46,484 nucleotides of DNA from a virus. The position numbers and the translations under genes are program-made. The first letter of the stretch is position 1. Each line of letters starts with the position of its first letter. The notes under the pieces are model-generated. The model was not told the origin of the DNA and made no database searches. It saw nothing but the letters and a program-made list of their open reading frames with translations. Below, in pieces: positions 1 to 7,900 of the stretch. Location: the IMG/VR virus record IMGVR_UViG_3300021792_000001, positions 1 to 46,484 of that record; one strand, given 5' to 3'.

Positions 1-389
1 TCATGATTGTCGTTAATAAGAGCGTGAATGCATTCTGTCTGCTCGCCGATCAAACGGTGGGTATCATCGAAAGACTGGCTCAATAGCTCAATGGCACTTT
101 TCTGTGTTGTTAATACATTATCTAGGTCTTCATTACAGACCCCAAGAATAGGAACAAGCTCATCATGAAATAACTTCTGGGCTTCATTTTTTTCAGCTGC
201 AATGGGGTCTACATTAAGCGATGAATCCGAATCATCATTTGAAGCGTAACTGACTTTAGGACGTGCAAGAAACACTAATAAGCACCCCGACAGGGCAAGA
301 ACGAAAAACGCAGGCCAAAAATAACCAGACGTAGCAAGGATTGCCGCTACAACCACAGCAAAAACTTGTGTTAAAGACAATTTCAGCAT
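1..389 (-). CDS. Host membrane protein, 5' part only (runs off left edge)
   Basis: An open frame starts at an ATG at 389 and runs left beyond the window, so only about 129 N-terminal residues are visible. Two closely spaced hydrophobic segments (about residues 5-22 and 25-42) are followed by a soluble acidic, helix-rich stretch. It looks like an inner-membrane protein with a cytoplasmic helical domain, somewhat like the start of a chemotaxis-transducer-type protein, but the diagnostic part is missing. It lies outside the prophage and belongs to the chromosome next to the tRNA-Val integration site. Confidence 0.6.
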   Translation of the reverse strand, partial: MLKLSLTQVFAVVVAAILATSGYFWPAFFVLALSGCLLVFLARPKVSYASNDDSDSSLNVDPIAAEKNEAQKLFHDELVPILGVCNEDLDNVLTTQKSAIELLSQSFDDTHRLIGEQTECIHALINDNH

Positions 390-832
390 AAAAAAATCCT
401 TAGCGTTCAACCTTGAGCACTATGCTCCATACCTAAAGCCAACAAATGACACGAAGACAATAATCTCATATAACAAGACTAAGCCTTTTACGCACTCATT
501 TCATCCTCGACTAACGAAACCTTACAATAATTAAGTCATTAATTTTATTGACTTTTATGCTAAATATCACAAAAAACAACACCGTTAAGTAAGAACTATA
601 AATGATTTGCATCTGCATACACAGATCTATACTCAACTTTAACGGGAAATCATTAATCAATATGACCACACATAGTCATGGCTATTAAGCTTAGCTCAGA
701 ATATAGAAAAGCAACAAAGACTTACGAAATAAATGCTACACAACCCTTATGCACGGAAGCTCGCATTTTAGTCAGACAGAGAAATGACATCAGATAAAAG
801 TAGAATGAAGTAGACATTCCTAGAACGGAAAC
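390..832. other. Chromosomal intergenic region left of the prophage
   Basis: AT-rich DNA between the leftward host gene and the displaced tRNA terminator. Minus-strand frames here are short and have no convincing ribosome binding site. It probably contains the promoter of the leftward host gene. I see no repeat or RNA gene. Confidence 0.5.
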
Positions 833-861
833 AAAAAAGCCGAGCTTGGCGCTCGGCTTTT
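833..861 (-). terminator. Intrinsic terminator of the original tRNA-Val gene
   Basis: A perfect GCCGAGC/GCTCGGC stem is followed on the minus strand by a run of T. It lies directly beyond the displaced tRNA 3' end at 865-921. It therefore looks like the native tRNA terminator, separated from the functional tRNA by 45 kb when the prophage inserted. Confidence 0.8.
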
Positions 862-864
862 CGT

Positions 865-921
865 AAATTCTGGTAGGTCTAAGCAGATTCGAACTGCTGA
901 CCTCTACCATGTCAAAGTAGC
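865..921 (-). repeat. attL: att repeat, left end (displaced tRNA-Val 3' part)
   Basis: This 57-bp stretch matches 46302-46358 at 54 positions. It covers the anticodon arm, T arm, acceptor 3' strand and CCA of tRNA-Val, but has no 5' half. Two of the three differences fall on opposite sides of the same T-stem pair and keep it paired (G-C to A-U). The third changes an anticodon-stem C-G pair to U-G. It marks the left end of the integrated element. Confidence 0.92.
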
Positions 922-1105
922 TATGCATTGCACGTAAACCAATGATTATATTAAGAAATACACGCCATTTGATGGTAGCTTTAGACCGCTCTCATGGATA
1001 ATAAAAACAATGACTTAGATTAGGTTTAGATAAACAAGACTTCCCTTTCTGCTGTAACCTGACCTAATATGAAAGATCACTTTTGTCATTAAAAAGGAGT
1101 TGAAC

Positions 1106-1321
1106 ATGGATAAGTTCGATCAGCTGTACAATGATGTAAAAGCCATATCTTTCGATGATATCTCTTCTCTACCGAGGGAACACCAATCAGAGATCGCTGA
1201 AGCGATAGATCAGCTTGAATTTCTAATCAGGACATCTAAAGGCATAAAAACCATACCTCGCAACATAAGACCATCTAATGATTCGGTACTCATGATCGAG
1301 AGGGAAATATTTAGACGCTAA
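1106..1321 (+). CDS. Small protein of unknown function (71 aa), left-end moron
   Basis: The start is ATG 1106, 6 nt after AAGGAG; the upstream TTG at 1100 directly abuts the Shine-Dalgarno sequence and is unlikely. The protein is helical, acidic in the first half and basic toward the end, with no membrane segment. It lies just inside the left att, faces the late genes, and ends at a bidirectional hairpin (1336-1357). This is a typical site for a gene expressed in the lysogen. I do not recognise the family. Confidence 0.6.
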   Translation: MDKFDQLYNDVKAISFDDISSLPREHQSEIAEAIDQLEFLIRTSKGIKTIPRNIRPSNDSVLMIEREIFRR

Positions 1322-1335
1322 GATTTATTGAGCCA

Positions 1336-1357
1336 TGCGCCCTAACTAAAGGGCGCA
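1336..1357. terminator. Bidirectional hairpin between convergent genes
   Basis: TGCGCCC and GGGCGCA are separated by 8 nt, between the stop of the rightward small gene and the stop of the leftward dam gene. T-rich flanks are modest. Confidence 0.65.
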
Positions 1358-1361
1358 ACAT

Positions 1362-2135
1362 TTAAAACAAGTTATCCTGCCCCTTCCTGCTTTCATCAAA
1401 ATCCCAGTTGCCGTAGATGAGTTCGACACAGTCTGAGGCGCGATCGCTTCCACCCACTGTGTATTGGTAATCAACCTCTTTGACTTTAAGGTCTTTGAAT
1501 ACTTCGCGGATGTCTGGGTGATCGTTGATGGATATGATCATTTTACCTTTGATCGTTTTAGCAAGCTCTGCCATGCGCTCATATTGATCAAACTCAAACG
1601 GCACACCATACCCCTCTGCCTCCCAGTATGGCGGGTCACAGTAAAACAGTGCATCAGGCCGATCGTATTTTTCGATCGTGGCCGATGCCAACCGGAAGTG
1701 CGCGTCGGCAAGGTCTTGTTCAAGTGTGAAGATGTTAAAGCGCGGTCGGGACGTTGCTGACGTGCCGAAGGTCTGACCTTCCACTTTGCCACCAAAAGCC
1801 AGTTTTTGAAGATATAGAAAACGTGCGGCGCGTTGAATATCAGTGAGTACATGCGGCGGGGTCTCCTTTAAAGTTTTCCAATTTTCTCGGCTGGCCAATG
1901 TCCATTTGAATTGCTTGTATAGCTCTTCGAGATGATGCTTTACCACTCGATATAGGTTGACGAGATCGCCGTTTACATCGTTGATGATTTCCGCTTTGGA
2001 TGGCTCTTTTAAAAAGAAGATTGCTGCCGCACCACAGAACGGTTCGACATAGTTTGTGTGTGCTGGGAACAACGGCAGAATATGCTCAGCGAGTTTCCGC
2101 TTGCCCCCGATCCATGGAATGATTGGTTTTGCCAT
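1362..2135 (-). CDS. dam: DNA adenine methylase, D12 class
   Basis: This is an N6-adenine DNA methyltransferase of the Dam/D12 family, about 257 aa from ATG 2135. Residues 7-12 (PWIGGK) and VEPFCG near residue 30 form the SAM-binding region. The catalytic DPPY motif (CDPPYW) is near residue 165. Its start overlaps the 3' end of com in a different frame, and an RNA hairpin sits directly over its ribosome binding site. In Mu, Com activates translation of the DNA-modification gene mom from a masked site. Here a methylase occupies mom's place, so the likely role is protecting phage DNA from host restriction late in infection. An upstream in-frame ATG at 2174 exists but falls inside com. Confidence 0.88.
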   Translation of the reverse strand: MAKPIIPWIGGKRKLAEHILPLFPAHTNYVEPFCGAAAIFFLKEPSKAEIINDVNGDLVNLYRVVKHHLEELYKQFKWTLASRENWKTLKETPPHVLTDIQRAARFLYLQKLAFGGKVEGQTFGTSATSRPRFNIFTLEQDLADAHFRLASATIEKYDRPDALFYCDPPYWEAEGYGVPFEFDQYERMAELAKTIKGKMIISINDHPDIREVFKDLKVKEVDYQYTVGGSDRASDCVELIYGNWDFDESRKGQDNLF

Positions 2136-2268
2136 GGTCTGGTACCCCATGAGTGGGGCTCGTGGCCCTCTCATTTAGGAAAGAACAGCGCGGACATTTG
2201 ATCTCAATCGAGAAAAATACGCCTCGCGCTAATAGTTTATTACATCGTGTGCATCGTATTTCTTGCAT
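2086..2268 (-). CDS. com: Com-like zinc-finger translational activator (60 aa)
   Basis: The protein starts with two knuckles, CTRC near residues 6-9 and CPRC about 20 residues later, separated by a short basic stretch. This is the same layout as Mu Com, a zinc-dependent mRNA-binding protein. ATG 2268 is chosen because the cysteine motif begins right after it and AGTAGG lies upstream. A longer frame back to 2409 is open, but it covers a strongly folded leader. The C-terminal third overlaps the start of dam, as com overlaps mom in Mu. Confidence 0.85.
   Translation of the reverse strand: MQEIRCTRCNKLLARGVFFSIEIKCPRCSFLNERATSPTHGVPDHGKTNHSMDRGQAETR
2145..2158 (-). promoter_or_regulatory. Translational operator hairpin masking the dam ribosome binding site
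   Basis: The minus strand reads CCCCACTCATGGGG, a 5-bp stem with a 4-nt loop that ends 9 nt before the dam ATG. The only G-rich Shine-Dalgarno candidate (GGGG) is the 3' arm of the stem. By analogy with Mu com/mom, Com would bind here and open the site. Confidence 0.6.
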
Positions 2269-2319
2269 TGTGAACCTACTTAAAAAAATGTAGACTCCCG
2301 CCCGCTGCGCAGCAGTGGG

Positions 2320-2398
2320 AGAGCCTTGGGTTGGTTCACGTAGCCTGGTTACGTGCTCTGACGGCTTGACCGGACTGGTACTCTGGCCAAGTCGCTCT
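2320..2398 (-). ncRNA. Structured leader RNA upstream of com (branched fold)
   Basis: A closing stem pairs minus-strand AGAGC-GA-CTTGG (2398-2387) with CCAAG-GCTCT (2329-2320), with a 2-nt bulge. Inside are a CGG/CCG hairpin at 2362-2372 and a CACGTA/TACGTG hairpin at 2337-2355. Downstream, 2295-2319 forms another G/C-rich stem. Together with a 10-bp hairpin at 2412-2442 and a terminator at 2454-2474, this forms a compact folded leader between the tail genes and com. Its function is inferred only. Confidence 0.5.
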
Positions 2399-2453
2399 TT
2401 CATTACCATCGAACCCGCTCAGTCACTTTGATTGAGCGGGTTTATTTTGAACA

Positions 2454-2474
2454 TAAAAAAACCGCTTTCGCGGC
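2454..2474 (-). terminator. Intrinsic terminator between tail genes and com
   Basis: The minus strand has CCGC-GAAA-GCGG followed by seven T. It would separate com-dam from the late operon unless polymerase is antiterminated. Confidence 0.8.
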
Positions 2475-2478
2475 ATTG

Positions 2479-2733
2479 TTACTCTTCAGGTGGAAGGAAT
2501 GGTGCTAGCAGCGTTTCCGCTGTTTCCTTATCTGGAAACTTATAAAAATATGTCACTGCTGGTGATGCATACACATTGTACGGATTTGCTGGCTCTACAA
2601 GATAGTCATCTAGTCCATCGAATTTTTCATTAGCAGTATTTACCAAAAATCCATCTAAAACTGTTGTAACTGGATTTTCCTGATCCAAACTATCTATAAG
2701 TTTAACCACACCTAAAATTTTATAATCAATCAT
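2479..2733 (-). CDS. Small tail-fibre-associated protein (84 aa)
   Basis: ATG 2733 overlaps the stop of the tail fibre gene (ATGA), so translation is coupled. The protein is acidic, with a proline-containing C-terminus and no membrane segment. Its position at the end of the tail operon, directly after the fibre, suggests a fibre assembly or capping protein. The sequence itself is not diagnostic. Confidence 0.6.
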   Translation of the reverse strand: MIDYKILGVVKLIDSLDQENPVTTVLDGFLVNTANEKFDGLDDYLVEPANPYNVYASPAVTYFYKFPDKETAETLLAPFLPPEE

Positions 2734-4475
2734 TGAAATTTCACTCCTAATAAAGTTGCTTTGAGTGCATCTTCTTCTGATAATGATCTAGGATAAATAG
2801 CCACTTTTCTGATGTGACCGTTTAATACACCGAATGCAGTCTCAACCAAGTTGCTACTCCTACCGATTCGCAAAATGGAAGCCTCACTAGGCGTGGTAGA
2901 CTCCACGATAGATGCCGCTCCATTTATATAGAATCTCGATTCGTTTTCACCCCAAACCATCATCACTTTTACTGAATTTAAATCCCCTTCAACAAGACCA
3001 AATTGACGGCTAGTTGTGTTGGAGAACATAGAATTAAGATTACCAATTTCACTGGAAAAAAAGCGGTATAAAAAGCCATTGTCTAAGAGGTAAGAAGCGG
3101 AGCACTCGATGTACATGGCTCCTGAATTACTGTTAAATTCCTCTCCTAAAATTCGCGTCAAAAATGTACCTGACTCTAGAACCGTAGAAGATTCCGTTTT
3201 GCGGTATGGTTGAGGAGCGTAAGTTTCTGTGGCTTGAAATCCGCCACGATAAATTTCGTTATTGTACACAGCTAAGCGGTATGTCGTGACATTTGTCAAC
3301 GAATCATCAGAGCCGTAGATATCAAGCTCATATAGCCCCTCACCTCTATAATTCAAAGTAAACTTATAATTCGTGTTTGAAAGAGAGCCGACCTTATTAT
3401 CAAAATCAAAGTTAAAGTTAACCCCGCTAACGGTATCCCCTCTTATCTCAAACCTAAGCACTACTTTAATACCTGTAAGCACTCCATCGTCTCTAAAAAA
3501 AACTTTAGCAGATCCGTAGGTCTTATCTGTTGAAAAGTCTCTATATATTGGATTTGCAACATTAGGATTATCAAGCGTAATGCCTTTTACTGTCACTAAA
3601 GCACCAGCCCAATTCGCAGAAGACGAAATAGGGTAATTTGTGCCATCAGTCTCTGACCATGTTACAAGGTTTGTAAAGCTTGGATTACAGCGAACGCCAA
3701 GGCTCTTGCCTGTTTCTGCGTGATAATTTAAAGGCGCTACATCAGCATCAATGCTAGATACCGCACCTGTCGGGGTGTTTACTAATGTGCTAGTACTTCT
3801 GCTTATATCTAAAATATCAGATACTGACTTATCCAATATGTGAGATGTTGCACTGTCATATATCTTGTATTCATTGGAAGTGAAGTCTAAGTACATTGTA
3901 GCCTGAACGTTTGGTACGTAAGCTACGTTTGAATCACTAAGATCAATCTGAGAAACCAATTTTGCTCCAACTGCAAGCAACGCCCCCGGCGTTGTATCAT
4001 CACCATCGGTTGTTTTGTTGGCGAGTAGGTCATTCACTTTTTCAGTGTTTTCGTTGATGGCTTCTTGCACTAAACGAGCGTTTTTCGGCAATGACGCGAA
4101 TGTATGATCAGACCCAGTAGGGTCCGTGATCGTGATATCTTTATCTTTTGTAGCTGCCTCAGCTAGCGCGTTATGCACGTCGATCGCGTACTCGTTGGTA
4201 TCCGTCATGAGCTGAGCAATTTCAAGCGCCGGGGCGCTGGTCGGCATAATTTTGGCGGGTAGGTTTGTGATGGTTGATCCATCCCACGCCTCAGCAAGTG
4301 TTAACGCGCTACTGCCGTTGCCATCAGCCGACGTGCCGCTTTTGATTTCGACGTAGTTGCCATTAATAATTAGCGCCCAGCCACTGAGTACGGACGATAA
4401 GTCGACGTTGCCAGTAACGGACACGACAATGTCGCCGTTAGCAACGCTAACAGCGGGTAGTTTTATCCAGGCCAT
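2730..4475 (-). CDS. Tail fibre / receptor-binding protein with LamG-like C-terminus (581 aa)
   Basis: The first 60 residues are beta-rich. A helical DTNEYAIDVHNALAEAA-like stretch follows near residue 95, typical of fibre shafts. A long beta-rich region follows. The C-terminal 150 residues have the spacing of a concanavalin/LamG jelly-roll (YINGAAS, LRIGRSS, IRKVAIYPRSLSEEDA). LamG domains in phage fibres often bind glycans, so this is the likely host-range determinant. It sits downstream of the J-like gene and one small ORF. The middle is more AT-rich than neighbouring tail genes, which fits horizontal exchange of fibre modules. Confidence 0.75.
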   Translation of the reverse strand: MAWIKLPAVSVANGDIVVSVTGNVDLSSVLSGWALIINGNYVEIKSGTSADGNGSSALTLAEAWDGSTITNLPAKIMPTSAPALEIAQLMTDTNEYAIDVHNALAEAATKDKDITITDPTGSDHTFASLPKNARLVQEAINENTEKVNDLLANKTTDGDDTTPGALLAVGAKLVSQIDLSDSNVAYVPNVQATMYLDFTSNEYKIYDSATSHILDKSVSDILDISRSTSTLVNTPTGAVSSIDADVAPLNYHAETGKSLGVRCNPSFTNLVTWSETDGTNYPISSSANWAGALVTVKGITLDNPNVANPIYRDFSTDKTYGSAKVFFRDDGVLTGIKVVLRFEIRGDTVSGVNFNFDFDNKVGSLSNTNYKFTLNYRGEGLYELDIYGSDDSLTNVTTYRLAVYNNEIYRGGFQATETYAPQPYRKTESSTVLESGTFLTRILGEEFNSNSGAMYIECSASYLLDNGFLYRFFSSEIGNLNSMFSNTTSRQFGLVEGDLNSVKVMMVWGENESRFYINGAASIVESTTPSEASILRIGRSSNLVETAFGVLNGHIRKVAIYPRSLSEEDALKATLLGVKFQ

Positions 4476-4531
4476 AAAGGCTCCTTTTAATCAGCAGAAT
4501 GCTGGAGGGAATGATTTAATTTGATGGAAGA

Positions 4532-4981
4532 TTAATCGGCTAACTGGCTTCTGATTTGCTCTCTGTAGAGTCGAACTTCGTTGTCTTCCGGGAGAAGCTT
4601 TTCCAGCTCTTCAAGCAATGCAAAAACGCTTTCTTCGAGCTGGATTTCTACTTCACACTTTTCAGAAAACAATGAAGACGACAAGAGAAGACCGTCATAA
4701 TCCAACAGTTGGTCACTGCTTAGCGAGAGGTCGTCTAAGATGTGAACACAGCCGCTAAAACTGAATTCAGGCAGACTGTGCGTGGCGTCTATTACTACGA
4801 CACCTTTAACAAAATCATCAAGGCTGTCAGGGTTATGCCGTATTTCTGATCCACCGTAGACTTGATGTAGTTTGACCTTGGTTTTGATGGATCGATTCGT
4901 GTAGTCAACAAATAGAACCGTTGGCAAATGCTGAATTTGCTCCAACATTTGCCTTAGTGCTTGCCTGCTTTTTACAATCAT
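4532..4981 (-). CDS. Unknown protein coupled to the tail tip gene (149 aa)
   Basis: ATG 4981 overlaps the J-like stop codon, so it is translated with the tail tip gene. The protein is mixed alpha/beta with a leucine- and glutamate-rich helical C-terminal 45 residues. It has no signal peptide or recognisable motif. The position between tip and fibre genes suggests a fibre connector or chaperone, but I do not recognise it. Confidence 0.6.
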   Translation of the reverse strand: MIVKSRQALRQMLEQIQHLPTVLFVDYTNRSIKTKVKLHQVYGGSEIRHNPDSLDDFVKGVVVIDATHSLPEFSFSGCVHILDDLSLSSDQLLDYDGLLLSSSLFSEKCEVEIQLEESVFALLEELEKLLPEDNEVRLYREQIRSQLAD

Positions 4982-7900
4982 AAGTTCTGCCCCGTATCGC
5001 TGACCGTTATGTGCACTCGTCCACTTGCACGACCCTGTGCGTTGTAGATGTTTGAATAACCCAAAAATAGTACAGGGGTAATTGAACTAATATAGGGGAT
5101 TTCCATGCTTGCTTTCATGTAGTACACGCCCGCACTCTCCTCACCAGTTGTCCAAACGACACCGCCTAGATTGATCTGGGATCCGTTGGTAGAGTGAATC
5201 CTGAATATGTCATATCCAAATGAATAGACTCTTCGTGAGCCTCCAGACAAATCGCCTGTGTACAGTTCAAAACCGACGCCGTTCTTTCTCCAGCCTTTAT
5301 CAATTTCGTCATTAGAACGTATCTCTATATGGACATCGATTTTAATGTTTTCGCGCCTGCACCGATTTGAAACTTCATATGGACTGTGATTCATTGGAAC
5401 CACCGACAATACCATTGGATTGAATACCGATCTCTGGCTCCCCGTGTCACTACTAACAGAGTAACTAATTTGATTTGAGGACGTACGGCCTCCTATTAGC
5501 GTTTGCAAACATATAATCGGTATATTGCCACTGTTCACTATATCCGTTGGAGACATTGTGCCGTATGCGTACTGATTCCAATCACACATCAAATAACGAT
5601 TAGACGAGCCCTCGATGATCGTTGTGTCATACATGTATGCACCAGTGATCGTCCCTCTAAATACACCCGTTTGTGCGTATACAGCTCCATGAAACTCTCC
5701 TGAAGACGCCTCTATATGCCCCGTAACCGTCAAGGTGCCATCATCGGTCATGTTAGTAATGTAGTTGCCTGATTCATCACAAAAGTAAAAGCCACCGTCC
5801 TTATCGATAAATGACCGCCAATTTTCGCCGTCGTGATACCCCATATAGTTGCCATCAGCGTATAAACCTGCCGTACCATCTGGGGCTGGCAACATGCCAT
5901 CATTACCCTTTAGCTGCTCAAACGTGGTTACATCAACTGGCGTCTCATCAGAGCCACTTGTTGGAACTCGTAGAGTTGAGACAATCAGGTTTGAGGCATG
6001 TACCTCATCCCCAATCACAGTGAATGGATTGATGGTCCCGTTCTCTGTTTTGAATGCCATTTGATCAGCAATGAACTCTAGCGAACTCCCATCCTCGCCC
6101 ACGTTTGCAAATACACCCGCCAGCTGCTCGTTCACTAGTGCAAGCAAGGCTGCTGTAGCATTTGCGTTTCCTGCTTCATTGACTAAAGCCTGATACAAAG
6201 CACCAGCGCTGATTGTGATGTCATTACCATCCGAGTCTTTAGCAGCGATCTGAACATTACGCATAGCTTCCGCGATCGGGCGGTTTCCTTGCCAAGTATG
6301 GCCAGCCAGCTCACATGACTCCGCTGTCTCGTGGCTAGTGGGGTTTCCATCAGCATCAACACAGTAACCAATGGCTGCACGCTGGTAGTCCTCTACTTGC
6401 GCTTGGTTCTCATCGACGGTTGCTTTAAGTTCAGTGATACTCTGAGCAAGAGCTCCGTCCTCATCTGCACGAGCTTTGGACTCTTGCGCGATTTGTGCGG
6501 AACTCCTCTTGATCGCATCAGCTTGGGACACCTGCTCGCGTGCCGCAGCAGCAGCTTTACCAGCGCTCAGCAATGCCGCTTCTCCTAGCAGCTCTGTTGC
6601 TGTCTCAGCTTTATAGACACTGCTGATTTGCTGTGTGATTTGAGCGTTCTGTGCATCCAGTGTTTGCTCCACTGCATTAACACGTTCACCAAACTCTGTT
6701 TGGGCTTGAGATTGTGCAATTTGAGCAATTAGCGCTTCGGCACCATCAATCCATTGTGACGCTTCATTCGCTTTTAACAGTGTGCCGTTGCTGTCAAATT
6801 CCGCCAGAGTTGCAGTAATACCATACTCAGTATTCCAACTGTCTAGCGTTTGCTGAACATCACTCTGTTTAAGAGAGTTTTGCTCATACCACGAGGTTGT
6901 AACGTAGTTAGCGAGCTGACCATTTACAGCATCAAGCGTTTGCTCTGCAGTTGAAACACGACCCTGCAGACCTTCGATCGCTGTTTGCGCAGCTGTTCGC
7001 TTACCCGCTTGCACGGAGTACAGGCGATAAACATCAGCAACGGTTGCGCCTAAGATAATACGAAGACCGGTTATCGTATTTGCCGAATAATCGTTGTCAC
7101 TCCCTAAGTCAACGGTGACTGTGTATTGCTGACCATCGTCCGTGATTTCGGCGATCGATGCTTCGTGGCTTGCACTGTATCCGTGTGCATCCGTTTTCCA
7201 TTGAATACGACCACTCCAAACCGCTCCGGACTCACGCGCTAAAGCAAGCTGAATAACGGGGTTATCCGCACCGCTATAACTCATGTCTAGAGCGATATCG
7301 CCAAGGGTCAAATCCACCCAAGCACCGACATTGTAAGAAGCGGTACCGTTTTGAGCAGACCAGCCATCTAACCCTGTATTAAAGTTGGTTGCATAAGCTG
7401 GTTGGATAGCAGCGATCGCAGAGTTAACAGCTTCACTTAGCTCCGTATAAGTTGCTCGCTGATTAATGAGTCCAGATTGAAGCTCAAGCGCAGACTCTGC
7501 TGATTCAATACGACCCTCTGCCGTTTCAATACGGCTCGTTTGAGCTGTGATTGAATTATTGACACCATCGATTAACAGTGCAGCTTCGCTGAATTTTTCG
7601 TTAGTGTATTCGTATGCACGATTGACGATCGTACCGGTTGAAGGATCGATCGATACGACAGCATTTAGAATGCGGTAATACTCATCATTCTGAGATTGCT
7701 GCAGACGACGTTGCTCAGCCACTTTCGCCGCAGCTAGTAAAATTTGCTCCTGCGTTTGAGCGTTAACAGAATACGCCTTGGCATTAATCTGATTGATATC
7801 TGAGCTTATCTCAGCGTCACGCTCCGTTAACTGATTGATAGCGCGATCAACAGCATCCACCAGCGTGGCAGCTGAAAGCTGAGCAGGCTCCCCATAACCA

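Noticed and set aside
722-928. 68-residue minus-strand frame across the left att
   Set aside because: It runs through the tRNA 3' remnant and its terminator; the RNA features explain the sequence.
2269-2409. N-terminal extension of com (47 residues)
   Set aside because: It overlies the folded leader, and the Com cysteine motif begins right after ATG 2268, which has a plausible ribosome binding site.
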